Source of the DNA: Camelus bactrianus
Lineage: Eukaryota > Chordata > Mammalia > Artiodactyla > Camelidae
Assembly: GCF_048773025.1 (NCBI RefSeq)
Contig: NC_133544.1
Span: 124,001 to 188,000, forward strand
Reading direction: 5' to 3'
Length of the DNA stretch: 64,000 bases
Part shown: in pieces, positions 34,633 through 46,852 of the stretch
Position numbering within the stretch: the stretch's first letter is position 1
How the letters are laid out: each line of letters starts with the position of its first letter
The notes under the pieces: model-generated
Seen by the model: the letters and a program-made list of their open reading frames with translations, nothing else
The model's database searches: none
What the model was told of the DNA's origin: nothing
Made by a program: the position numbers and the translations under genes

Positions 34633-34671
34633 CACAGTGAGGGAAACCACGTCCCGAGAGGGACAGAAACC
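34633..34671 (+). other. V-segment RSS of the IGHV5-like gene
   Basis: Heptamer CACAGTG at 34633-34639, a 23-base spacer, then nonamer ACAGAAACC at 34663-34671, the same nonamer as the IGHV1 pseudogene. Confidence 0.93.
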
Positions 34672-35789
34672 TGCACCAGTGCACAGCCGCAGAGGAGAGC
34701 CCCCAGAGACCTCCCCGGGGGCCTCCCCGATCCAGCACCGGAGGACGCACCATCTGCTGTGCCCGCAGGAGTGAGAACATGAGAGAACAGTTGTAAAAGA
34801 GCCTGATCTGACAGGCCTGGAAGGGGTCCCACTCCTGGGTCTGTGATGCCTCCCGTAGGAACATGGTTTCCCTGCAGGAACTCACACTGTGTCCTCAGCA
34901 AGATTGGCCCCCACTGTTCTTTCCAGGGTCCCAATCAAGGGCAGCTTGAGCTATGCATCCTACATACACCAGACGGTTTAGTCAGTGCAAAGCCCGCACA
35001 ACACATCACTGCCTGCTGTCCTCCCTTCCCCCTCACGTTCCCTGCTTCCTGCCTTCCTTCCTTCCTTCCTCCCACCCCTCTTCTCTTCCTTCCTCCCCCT
35101 TTCCCTTGTTAATTGCTTTTTCCTCTTTTCTTTCCCTCCTTCTTTGCTTCCCACTTTTCTCTGTTACATCAATTACACATAAATTTTACACGTTATCATC
35201 TCATCAAAGAATGTATGCATTTGCTCCTCTTTGTCAAGATGTGTAAGTGTTTGGTATATTGTACTGGCTTCTTCTCAAAGTTCAGCGCTGCTTTGCTTCA
35301 TTTCCATCTGTATTTTAACATCCATTTCTATGCTTCCAACTCTAGTGGAGAAACTCTAGTGAAGAAACATGATAACCAGTTGCTGAGCACCGTCCTGCTC
35401 TGCATGCCTTGGGCTGGAGTTGGGGGAACCGAGAACTCACAGGATGTGTATTCACAGTGGAAACTGACCAGGAACACAAGCGAGTGAAGACTGCTCAGGC
35501 TCCATCCTGCAGTCCGTGTGCGTAAGTACCTGCACATGTGTGCAGAGCTGTGTAGGATTGCCTGCTGACCTGGTCAGGGTGAGTGGGGTGAAATCAATGA
35601 GGTAAATCTCTGCAAGGGCCAGAGAACTCCTACGTGGACCACAGCACCACGTTGGCCATGCCCACAGTTCAGGTAGTCCCAGCAATGGACTGGTCTTCAA
35701 ACCACACCTGCACGTTTGCTCAGGACTCCTAAGCCGTTCCCTGAGGTACTTCCCCTCACAGACACCTGAGCAGTGTTTCTACACAGAAC
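34672..35789. other. Non-coding stretch with a pyrimidine-rich simple repeat
   Basis: No gene seen. About 35046-35160 is C/T-rich, with a run of CTTC units at 35054-35070. Confidence 0.5.
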
Positions 35790-36400
35790 GCTGTGGTGCA
35801 CTGTTTTCTGACCAGTGTCCTTCTTCTGATAACCCACTGCCTCCAGGGCGATGGTGAAAACCCACAACCCTTTCTAACGCAGCCCTGAATCGCATGGGAA
35901 GTCTACGTTTTACTGTGTAAGAAAGTGTCAACGTGTCATCCAAAGACGATGTGCTGTTTCATACTCCCACGAGCAGTGGTGGGGAGTCCCTGTTGCTCCG
36001 TGTCCTTGGCAGCACTTGGTGTTGTCAGTGTGCTGGGTGTTGCCCGTTCTAACAGATGGGCAGTAGTGTTTCATGGCTGTCTACAAGTAGACTTGCCTGA
36101 TGAAAACCATGCTGCACACTTTTTTGTGTCTTCCTCAGCGAGGTGTCTGCTCAGATCTTTGGACTATTTTTCGACTGGTGTGTTCGTTTTCTCTTCTTCC
36201 ATATTTTTCATGTTATTCATGGTACAGATACACTGTTTGAAAATATATCCTCCTAGGTTATGCCTTGACTTTTCACTCACTCACCAGCATCATTTTCAAA
36301 ACAAAACATTTTACTTGGATGCAGCAAAGTCTATCTGTTTCTCTTTTCCTTCACTGATTATATATTTGGTGTTATGTCTAAAAGCTCATTGCTAAATTCA
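35790..36400 (-). repeat. Old LINE-1 fragment, antisense
   Basis: Strongly diverged reverse complement of the L1 ORF2 end. Landmarks in antisense order are CACGAGCAGTGGTGGGGAGT, TGTCCTTGGCAGCACTTGG, AGATCTTTGGACTATTTTTC and CTAGGTTATGCCTTGACTTT. The frames in it are meaningless. Confidence 0.55.
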
Positions 36401-37027
36401 AGGTCAGCCTGGAAGTTCTTCCATGACCATAAGTGCAAGCTGCACTTAACAGGAAGTTAAGCTTCACATCCATGAACATGAACAGATGTACCCTCCACTA
36501 AACTCTTACTGGAAATGTCCCCGGGGAATAGGAGAGACCCTTGAAAGAGGAGGTATCTATATAAGTTATTTGGAATTATTCTTTAAGAATTATGCTTTAT
36601 TTATTCAGCCATTGATTCATCTAAGTGTGACTCATATATATTTATTTTATACTTTGATTAAAATTGAATACTATGTGATTAATTTTGGTGTTCGAATTGT
36701 TTCAGCTTCTTTGCCTATTGGATACTCTTTCATGTTGGCTCCTGTACCTTTTTGAAATGCCTCTGTGCTTTTGATTTATTTTGGTCACCTCCTTACTGTC
36801 TCACTGTACAGGTGTAGCCATAGCCCAAGCTCCTCCACCATGAGCAGCACAGATTTTAAAACTTACATGTATTTTTCTCTCCTGATGAACCTGGAGTGTC
36901 TTAGAGGTACAGATAATGATGCGCTAACTCAGAGTGAAATAATTGGCCTTAAGGAGGGGGCAGCTGACCCACCCTGCAGTAAAAGAGGAATCGTGCATAA
37001 CAGCATTAAGATTACCCTGACCAGAGA
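36401..37027. other. AT-rich non-coding stretch with LINE-like text
   Basis: About 36700-36780 (CTCTTTCATGTTGGCTCCTG) resembles the old LINE text also seen near 10970. No gene is present. Confidence 0.4.
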
Positions 37028-40000
37028 GCGTGCCAAGATGGTGGAGTAAAAGGATGCACAGTTCACCCCCTCCCATGAATACAGAGATTTACATCTACAG
37101 ACTCATCATTTCACACACAACACCTACTGAAATCTGGAAGAATATCTCTCACATCAAAATGCAAGAAGATGCCTCACAAAGACTGGTAGGATAAAAAAAC
37201 AAAAAGGAAAAAGAACATAAGTGTGGGAGCTGTCCCATGGGTAGGGAGGGACAAAGGAGGAAAAGCACTCTCACACTGGGACCCTGTCACTTCAGCCTGG
37301 AGGTCTGCAGGGACAGAACGGGATCCTCTGAGGCCTGGAGGAAAAAACAGCAACCACTGGGTAGACAGAATGAAGAGAAACCAACACAGAGGGTTTCTGT
37401 GATCCCCAGCCCTAGACTCGAGCTGGTGGGGGCGGGCAGCCCAGGACTGGCCGCTGGACCTTGGGCTTTCTCATATGAGCCTTAGGAGAGGACTGGGGCT
37501 GAGTGCACACAGGCAGCCTCCGAGGGCTGGAGAGTGGTGTGGGTTGTGGCTGGGAGTGTGTGCAGATCAGAACAGCCTGGGAGCCCCATAAAGAAGCAAC
37601 ACTCCTAGTGCTCATTGAGGAGGAGGGCACAATGCAGCTGGGCCGTAGCCTCCACCTCTGCCCTACACCGTTGTTGAAGTGTCCTCATGAGAAGACAGGT
37701 GGGGCTCAGTCATAGCCATCAAAAATGCTGGTGTTCTGCTCCTGTAGTGGTGGAGGGGTTGAAACCTGAATCCATACCCAGGGGTCTGACAACTTCACAG
37801 GCAGGGTTAAGATTTGACTACAGCTCCAGGCAGAGGGTGCATATTTGCTCTCCTGGTGCCTTTGTGAAGCCGGCCTTTAAGATCTACAAGCAACTGGTGA
37901 AGTTCTGGTGCATGATGGGGGTGGATCCAGGCTTGTAACTGAACTGCCTACCACACACAGGGGTGGGGCTGGTGTCTCTGCTGATCCTGGGGCACTCACT
38001 GTGTATCCAGGGATGTGACTGCACGTGCCCTATGTTGAGTCCTAGCACCTGACATGGGTGGATCTGCACTGGTTGCTGTGTAACAGAGAAACATGGGGAC
38101 ACAAGAGTGGGTTGCTGACATTCCTGTGGCTAAGATGGGGACAAAGACAGCATCAACAAAGAGGAGTCTGTAAGCCTGCATAACAAGTGACAGACAACAC
38201 CACAGAAATCACTTCTTTGTGAGCAGCTCTAACGGAGGTTTACTCAGCAGCTCTTCTTCCCACCCAAAGTACTCCAACCACACCTACCACACACTCCAAT
38301 GCAGAAACAGGTCTGTAAGACCCTATTCCAAAAACAGGGGAGTGGGCCTGGCTCCTGTCAGGGCGGTGGCAACCACAGAACAAAAAACGAGGCCCTTCTT
38401 AACAAGAAACAGAGGAGGCTCTCATCACCACAAAAGCAACCAAACCCACAATCAAAGGGATAACACCCAACACACATGGGAGAAAGAAGTAGCAACCATC
38501 TGCACTAAAAACAGCCCTGAAGACAAAATATAAGATGCACACATTCCAAACAGGAGTGTGCCCACTTCAAAAAAGAAAAAGCCCTTCAAAACTACAGTTG
38601 ATGACTGTTATTCTTAAATAAATTGAGTCAGAAAAATATAAGTAAAATAAAGAAACAGAGCAAACACCTCAATTTAAAGAAGAGAAGAAGTGCTTTGAAA
38701 GAACAAACAATGAGGCCAACCTCAACAGCCTACTAGATCATGACTTCCAAAAAGGGAAGATAAAAGCACTGAGGGAAATAAGAGATGCTATGAACAGAAG
38801 TGCAGAATACTATGAAAAGGAAATAAAAACTATAAAGAGGAGCCAATTACACACAGAAAACTGAATGCTGATACAAGAGCTGAGCTAAAGGCAGTCAAAA
38901 GCACACTAGATAATGCAGAGGGATGAATACGTAACTTAGAAGACAGGATAACAGAAGTCACCCCATCAAAACACCAAACAGAAAAGCAAAGAAAAACCAA
39001 AGAAAGCAATATAAGGGACTGATGGGATAATATAAAGCATGCCGATCTACATAAAATAGGGGTCCCAGAAGGAGAAGAAAGAGAAAAGATATTTGAAGAT
39101 ATCATGACTTTAAAATACCCAAACCTAAAGAAGAAAACAGATACCCATGTACAGGAAGCACAGAGGGTCCCAAACAAGAACTCAAACAGACCTACACCAA
39201 GACATATGAAAATTAAAATGGCCAAAATTAAAGATAAAGAAATGATTCTAAAGACAGTAAGAGAAAAACAAAGACTTAGCTGCAAGGGAACCCACATAAG
39301 TCTTTCAGCCAATTTCTCTACGCAAACACTGCTCATCAGAAGGGAGTGGCAAGTTATAGTCCAAGCCCTGAATGAAAAAAAAAAAAAAAATCTGCTACGA
39401 TGAATACACTGTCCAGCAAGACTATCCTTTAGAACAGAAGAAGAGATAAAGAATTTCACAAAGAAGGAGAAGGTAAAATAATTCCGAAATACTAAAGCTA
39501 TCCTAAATAGAAAGGAAACAGAAAGTAATAGAACTGAGAAAACCATCATCGGAAATGTGAAAACTACGATGCATGGCAAGAGAATAAGCAGCAAGATGTA
39601 AAGATGGACATGAAAATCGTAAAAGGTGGCGGAAGGGAAAACGAAATGTGGGTTTTTTTTTCTTTTTTTGATCTTTCTCTAGTGTGTTTGAGCCTATGTG
39701 ACTACCAATTGAAAGCAAACAAATACAGTAGTGGATTCACATGCTTGAAAAACAGGGTAACCACGAGTCAAAAGCATACAATGGGATCACAAAAACCAAA
39801 AAGAAACTGAGCTAATACAAAAGAAAATTATCAAACCACAAAAAGAAAAACAAGAAAAAGAAAGGAACAATGAAGAAAGACCAAATCAACTGGAATACCA
39901 AATTCAAAATGGCAATGAACACACATCTATCAATTATTACAAATGTTAATGGACTCAGTGCTCCAAAATAAGACATCAAGTGGCAAATAAAACTTGGAGA

Positions 40001-42331
40001 ATAAAACAAGAAGCTATGATATTCTGCCTACAAGAGACCCAATTTAGGGTGAAAGACACATATAGACAGAAAGTGGGAGTTTGGAAAAAGATGTTTCATG
40101 CAAATGGAAATGATAAAAAGCAGGAGTAGTAATTCTAATCCATACAAAATGGACTTTTAAAAACTTTTTCAGGTCATGAAAAAGGTAAAGACGGACATCA
40201 TATAACAATCAAAGGAGCAACACGAGATGAGGATATTACACTAACGTATGTGCACCCAATATAGGAGCACCTATATACATAAAACAAATACTAACAAACA
40301 TAGTGGGAGAAATAAATGGGAACACAATAATACTAGGAGACTTTAACACCCTACTAACGTCATTTGGACAGATCTTCCAAACAGAAAATCAGTAAGGCAA
40401 CAGAGATACTAGATGACACATTAGAACAGTTGGACTGAATTGATACTTTTAGGACATTACATATCCAAAAAAACAGAATATACATCGTTTTCAAGAGTGT
40501 GTGGAACATTTTTCAGGCTAGACCACATAATTGGGCACAAAGGAAGCCTCAACAAATTTAAGAGGAAAAAAATTACTTCAAGCACCTTTTTTGATCACAA
40601 CAGCAGAAAACTAAAAATCAATGACAGAAAAACAAACGAGAAAAAAGGAGTTGCATTCCTACTAAATAGCATGCCAGTAAAAAACCAACAGGCAAATGAT
40701 AAAATCAAAGAAGAAATTTAAAAATTCTTTGAGAGAAACGACAGTGAGAACACAACCACACAGAATTTATGGGATGCAGCAAAGGCAGTGCTAAGATGGA
40801 AGTTCACAACGACATAGGGCTTCCTCAGAAAACAACAACTTCAAATAAACAACCTAACCTAAAACCTAAGGTAATTAGAAAAAGAAGAACAAACACAACC
40901 TAAAGTCATCAGAAGCAAAGAAACAATAGAGATCAGGGGGGAATTAAAAAACGTAGGGACCAAAAAACAATAGAAAAATCAATCCAACCAAGAGTAGTTT
41001 TTTCTGAAAGAGTAAACAAAGTTGACAAGCCTCTAGCCAGGCTCACCAAGAAGAAAACAGAGAGGACACAAATGAAAAAATATATGAAATGAAAACGGAG
41101 AAATTGCAAGCAGCAACACAGAAACCAAAACAGGGAGAGAGGGAGAGAATATTATGAGCAACTATATGGCAACAGATTGTACAAAATAGAAGAAAGTTTC
41201 TAAAAGTACACAGTCCACCAGGATGGAATCAAGGGGGAATAAATCACTTGAACAGACTGATTACTAGAAGTGAAAGAGATTCTACAATAAAAACATCCGT
41301 ACAAACAAAAGACCAGGACCAGATGTCTTGACTGGAGAATTCCACTAAACGTACAAAGAAGAAGACACACAGATCCTTCTCAAACTCTTCCAAAAGACTG
41401 AAGAGGAGGGAATACTCCCAAGCTCATCCAATGAAGCCAACATCCCCCTGATATTAAGACCAGGCAAATAAACTACCAAAAGAGATTACAGGCCAATACC
41501 ACTGATAAACATAGATGCAAAAATCCTCAAGAAAATTTTAGCAAACAGAATCCATAACACATGAATAAGGTCATATACCATGACCGAGGTGGATTCATCC
41601 CAGAAACACAAGGATGGTTCAACATGTGCAAATCAGTCAGTGTCTTATACCACATCAAAAAGAGGACAAAAATCATATGACCATCTCAATAGATGCAGAG
41701 AAAGCATTTCATAAAATCCAAAACCCAGTTATGAAAAAAAAAAAAAACTCTTACCAAAGTGGGTATAGAGGGAACATAGCTCAACATAATAAAAACTATT
41801 TATGAGAAACCCACAGCCAGCATAATAAGCAAAGGTGAACTTTTGAAAGACTTCCCACTAAAATCTGGAAGAAGACAAGGATGCCCACTCTCACCACTTC
41901 TATTCAATGTAGACTTGGAAGGCCTAGCCACAGCAATCAGGCAAGAAAAAGAAATAAAAGGAAGCCACACTGGAAAAGAAGAGGTAAAATTTTCACTATA
42001 TGCAGATGGCATGACCCTACGTATAGAAACTCATCAAAGCTACACACAAAAACTATCAGAGCTGATAAAAGGATTCAGCAAGTCAGCAAGATACAAGATC
42101 AACATAGAAAAATCAGTTGCATTCCTTTACACTAACAAAGAAATATCAGAAAATGAAATTAAAGAAATAATTCCTTTGAAAATCACATCCAAAAAATAAA
42201 ATATTTAGGAATGAATCTGACCAAGGAGGTGAAAGACATAGTTATGTAAAGAAGTACAAAACACTGTGAAGAAAATTAAAGATGACTTTAAAAATGGAAA
42301 GATACCCCATGCCCTAGGATTGGAAGAATTA
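37028..42331 (+). mobile_element. LINE-1 copy, older, missing its 3' end
   Basis: Starts with the L1 5' UTR (AAGATGGTGGAGTAAAAGG at about 37034). The ORF1 region runs at about 38640-39480, with a fragment RPTPRHMKIKMAKIKDKEMI readable at 39104-39403. ORF2 starts near 39909 (ATGGCAATGAACACACATC), and RT pieces include [20 protein letters not shown]. The RT box reads YADG where YADD is expected. Decay by stops and frameshifts is heavy throughout. The ORF2 text stops abruptly at GGATTGGAAGAATTAAC (about 42331). No 3' UTR, tail or target-site repeat follows, so the 3' end was lost by a later deletion or recombination. Confidence 0.88.
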
Positions 42332-42406
42332 ACATGTGGGAGCTCACATCTCTCTTTGCAGACAGGGCTGAGGTCTCTGGGAAGCAGAGCCATGGTCTAG
42401 AAGAAG

Positions 42407-42828
42407 ACGAGGCTGTTGGGTTTTCTCCTCGGCCTGGTGACCGTTGGCAAAGGTGACCTGGGTCTATGGGGATGGTTGTTACTGCAGGTGACTGACTAGG
42501 GCTGATTCTCCTTGTCCCCAGGTGTCCTGTCCCAGGTGCAGCTGCAGAAGTCATGCCCAGAGCTGCTGAAGCAATTTCAGACCGTCATCCTCACCTACAC
42601 TGTCTCTGGTTAGTCCGTCACCAGTGGAAGTGGTTGGAGCTGAGTCTGACTGCCTCCAACAAAGGGCTTGCAATGGATAAGTTACATAACTTATGTTTGT
42701 AGCACAGGCTATGACCCATCCCTCAGAGCTTCAACTCCATGTTCAGAGGCACAGCCAATATCCAGTTCTCCATGCGGCTGAGCTCAGTGACCACTGAGGA
42801 CATGGCTGTCTGTTACTGTGATGGAAGC
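42407..42828 (+). pseudogene. IGHV4: IGHV4 subgroup variable segment, decayed pseudogene
   Basis: The flank GGGCTGAGGTCTCTGGG and the leader exon align to the IGHV4 at 63.2 kb. The leader (42407-42452) begins ACG instead of ATG and keeps a GTGACC donor. The acceptor TCCCCAG and L-PART2 GTGTCCTGTCC (42522-42532) are intact. The V-region 42533-42828 starts CAGGTGCAGCTGCAGAAG. The FR1 cysteine codon is TAC (Tyr). CDR1 contains TAG. FR2 contains TGA codons where TGG and ATC are expected. FR3 ends LSSVTTEDMAVCYCDGS. The heptamer-like CATAATG at 42829-42835 and the degenerate nonamer are not usable. No octamer lies between the truncated L1 (ending 42331) and the leader, so the promoter is gone too. 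Confidence 0.9.
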
Positions 42829-42839
42829 CATAATGAGGG

Positions 42840-44639
42840 GTGTCAGTGTGATCCCACACATATTTGTCCCTAATGAGAGACAAGAGCTGCTGGGCTGCAG
42901 GGGGCGCTCATGACCACAAGGGGGCGAGCAGGGTCCACAGAGACAGAGAAGTTCCCCTGGAGCAGGAGTAGGGGTGGGGATGTAAGGGGGAGGGGCTTCC
43001 TGTTGGAACTGGGGATTCCCTTTTCCCTTCTAACTCTCAGATGGCCCCTAGGGACAAGTTAGACTTTGCTCTTTGTGACTACATCTCACTTTCTCGATGC
43101 ATGACAAGAAGGAAGAAATAACATTGTTTATTTGCAGATGAGATTTGAACAGCCCTCAGGACCTTTTCACTCACCAGCTTACCATGGGATGCATATTCCT
43201 TCCTGGGAGATGATTCCAAGGATTCTCATGATCTGACCTTTGGGAGAAGATTTTAGTTTATTTCAACATACATGGTCTTTAGAAGGAATGCAATCCCCCT
43301 ACATGGACCTCTGCCCTCAGAGATGCATATACTCTCCCACATGGGCTTCTAACTTCAGACAGGACCCACCGATCCTCACGGGTTTGTGAACAGCCACCCA
43401 GGATCTCTGCCCATGTGAGTTGAAATTAACATTCTCTCATCAGAATTAGACCTTCAAGCTCTTTCCATGACTCTTCCTGATCTGTGGCCTGCTAAGCAAG
43501 TTTATTGAGAATTCCCTCAGCTTTGACATCAAATACAGATGCTCTTCCTAAGCCATTGACATCTAATCACCTCCACCTACTCTCTCACCGCCAATACTTT
43601 ACCAAGCTGCCACTAGTAATTTTCCATCAACTCATCAACATACTTTTGGCTGTCAACCCTCACTTGTCCCTCTTGCACTTGGAATTGTGTTAAATCTCTC
43701 TGCACTGTTGAAATTGTCTTCAGTAAAGTCTTCATGCCACGTTTAAACAGCTGTCAGAGTTCTGCTGCAGCAACTTCAGCAGGACTGTATATCTATAGAT
43801 GCCTGAACTTTTTACTCTGGATCCCAGGTGCCCATCATGGAAGCCTTTGCCATCACTCCAGACTCCAGACCAGTTGGTTGGGGATCCATTCGTGAGTTCC
43901 GAACGGCTCCCATCTCTGGATGACAGTGTGTTGCAACACGTTAAGGACAGGCTCTGTGTCTCAGGATTCTAATACTCTTGAGGTGGGGTAAAGTCCCAGG
44001 CTTTATTGTTTTAAAGTTAGCACTGACTTATGTCATGAGAAATTATCATTTTGACTTTGGTTAAATTATGATTCTTTGCCATTTAAAGATTCATTCTATA
44101 TAGAAATCACATTTGGCTTTATTTTTTATTTCTTTAAAAGATCTCCTTCAGATTCCTTTTCACTGTTGCTCTTTTGCCCAAGGGAAGTGATCATTCTTTG
44201 AATTCCTCTCCTTAGAAGGCATCCGCTGACTGTACACTGCAGCCTTCAAACAAGTGGATGCTTGCCTTTTCCATGTTCCTTGATTTCATGATTTTACACA
44301 CACTTTTGAAATTCAGTCTTCTTTTAGGAAGTGTAAGATTTCCCCAGAGTGGCTCATCATTACTTTAATAATTTCCCTCTCCATCACGTCAGGTCCTTCT
44401 TCCCTTTTATATCACCTTCCACCTGTACTTCCACTAACTTGATATCCTATTGATAGCCCTCCTCTTCTAAACCCTCTCTCCACCATTCCTCTGTCCACTC
44501 CAAGTCATTTCCTTCCCCACTTATACCATTCCAACTCCTATATCCGCTCAATATTTAGACTCAACCTTCCAGGATGTGGCTTTTGAAGGACTCAAGAGAC
44601 CCAGAACCTATCACCTGAGAATGAAAATCATAACTGGGA
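42840..44639. other. IGHV4 3' flank and AT-rich non-coding DNA
   Basis: The first ~150 bases are V 3' flank, with GGGGGCGCTCATGACC and AGCAGGAGTAGGGG. I recognise no gene or repeat in the rest. Confidence 0.45.
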
Positions 44640-45012
44640 AACAGTAGTGTAGGCCTGTAAATCTCCCAAACTTATGTGTTGAATCTCTAACCCCCAATAT
44701 AATTGTATTCAGTTATAGTCATTTGGGAGGTTTTCAGGGTCGGATAAATCTCTGTCCTGGAGGAACTGTTGCAGTTATAAGAAGATGCAAAAGGGTTCTC
44801 TATGTCTCTCTCACACTCAGAATGCCATGTGAGGTCACAGCAAGAACTCAGTCATGAACAAGCCAGGAAAGAGCTCTCACAAGGAATCAAATTGTCCAGC
44901 ACCCTTATCTTGGCCTTCCCAGCCTCTGTTACTGTGACAAATAAATGTTCTATTGTTTCAGTTACCCACTCTATGGTACTTTGTCATGGAAGCCAAAGCT
45001 GACTAGGACACT
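44640..45012 (-). repeat. MaLR LTR fossil (MLT1-type), antisense
   Basis: LTR fragment of the ERVL-MaLR family in reverse orientation. It is recognised from CTAACCCCCAATATAAT, GTTATAAGAAGATGC, ACAAATAAATGTTCTATTG and the terminal CTGACTAGGACA. It is ancient, diverged and solo, with no internal region and no coding capacity. Confidence 0.78.
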
Positions 45013-45362
45013 GTCTCTAACATGACCCATCCATGTCCTCTCCACTCCCATCATCTCTGCTTCTCCCTCATCTCATTAAAACATTTTATCTCCCTTTCAG
45101 CTCCCTTGAATCTTTAGACATACCCATCCACACTCCACCTCTTCCATCCCTCTATCACCTCGGATAGACCTTCCCTTGCCACTCACCTTCCTGCAGTCAC
45201 TCAAGGTTTAGTCCCTTTTCTCCCATCAGGGCTCAAGTGACACTCAATGACTCCAAAAGTAACCACCTTATGATGAAAAGTGTAATTGTGAACAGGCTGG
45301 AGAGCTTCTCCATTCAGATTGGTTTTGAAGACGCAGAGAGTCATTTGCATTTCCCAAGTTCC
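45013..45362. other. Non-coding stretch
   Basis: Pyrimidine-rich text with no gene. An ATTTGCAT (the octamer read on the other strand) at about 45348 has no V segment beside it. Confidence 0.45.
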
Positions 45363-46850
45363 CAATCAAAACAGCATGGTATTGGTAAAAAAAACAGACA
45401 TAAAGAGCAATGGAACAGAATAGAGAGCCCAGAAATGAACTCACAAACTTTTGGTCGACTACTCTTTGACAAAGGATGCAAGAACATACAATGGAATAAA
45501 GACAGTCTCTTCAGCAAATGGTGTTGGGAAAACTGGACAGCAGCATGTAAATCAATGAAGCTAGAACACTCCCTTATACCATGCACAAAAATAAACTCAA
45601 AATGGATCAAAGACTTAAACATAAGACAAGATACAATAAACCTCCTAGAAGAAAATGTAGACAAAACATTATCTGACATACATCTCAAAAATGTTCTCCT
45701 AGAACAGTCTACCCAAGAAATAGAAATAAAAGCAAGAATAAACATATGGGACCTAATGAAACTTACAAGCTTCTGCACAGCAAAGGGAACCAGAAGTAAA
45801 ACATAAGGACAACATACCGAATGTGAGAAAAGTTTTGCAAATGAAACCGACAAAGGCTTGATCTCCAGAATGTATAAGCAGCTCATACGACTTAACGAGA
45901 AAAAAACAAATCATCCAATTCAAAAATAGGCTGAAGACCTACACAAGCAATTCTCCAAGGAAGACATACAAATGATCAAAAGGCACATGAAAAAATGCTC
46001 ACTATCACTAATTATCAGAGAAATGCAAATCAAAACTACAATGAGACATCACCTCACACCAGTCAGAATGGCCGTCATTCAAAAATCCACAAATGACAAA
46101 TGCTGGAGAGGCTGTGGAGAAAAGGGAACCCTCCCACACTGCTGGTGGGAATGCAGTTTGGTGCAGCCACTGCGGAAAACAGTATGGAGATTCCTCAAAA
46201 GACTAGGAATAGACTTACCGTATGACCCAAGAATCCTGCTCCTGGGCATACATTCAGAAGGAACCCTTCTTGAAAATGACACCTGCACCCCAATGTTCAT
46301 AGCAGCACTATTTACAATAGTCAAGACATGGAAACTGCCCAAATGTCCATCAACAGATGACCGAATAAAGAAGATGTGGTATATTTATATGATGGAATAC
46401 TATTCAGCCACAAAAACGACAATGTAATGCCATTTGCAGCAACATGGAAGTCCCTGGAGAATGTCATTCTAAGTGAAGTAAGCCAGAAGGAGAAAGAAAA
46501 ATACTATATGAGATCGCTCATATGTGGAATCTAAAAAAAAACAAACAAACAAACAAAGCATAAATACAAAACAAAAATAGACTCACAGACATAGAATACA
46601 ACCTTGTGGTTGCCAAGGGGGTGGAGGGTGCGAAGAGATAGACTGGGATTTCAAAATTGTAGAATAGATAAGCAAGATTATACTGTATAGAACAGGGAAA
46701 TATGTACAAGATCTTATGGTAGCTCACAGAGAAAAAATGTGACAATGAATATGTATATGTTCATGTATAACTGAAAAATTGTGCTCTACACTAGAAATTG
46801 GCACAACACTGTAAAATGATTATAAACCAATTAAAAATGTCAAAAAAGTA
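45363..46850 (+). mobile_element. 5'-truncated LINE-1, 3' portion
   Basis: Follows the 3' part of the L1 at 3395, from its position ~9022 to its end: ORF2 C-terminal region ([20 protein letters not shown] type text), 3' UTR and CAATTAAAAATGTCAAAAAA tail. Two long frames remain (45237-45806 and 45972-46427), separated by frame shifts. It is much closer to the young L1 than to the 37-kb copy. No clear target-site repeat was found. Confidence 0.85.
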
Positions 46851-46852
46851 AT

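Noticed and set aside
38830-39594. 254-residue antisense open frame rich in hydrophobic residues
   Set aside because: It is the complement of the A-rich L1 ORF1 region. Hydrophobic antisense frames are a usual shadow of L1 coding sequence.
45341-45360. ATTTGCAT, an inverted octamer, as a possible V promoter
   Set aside because: No leader or V-like sequence on either strand at the proper distance, and a LINE-1 begins immediately to the right.
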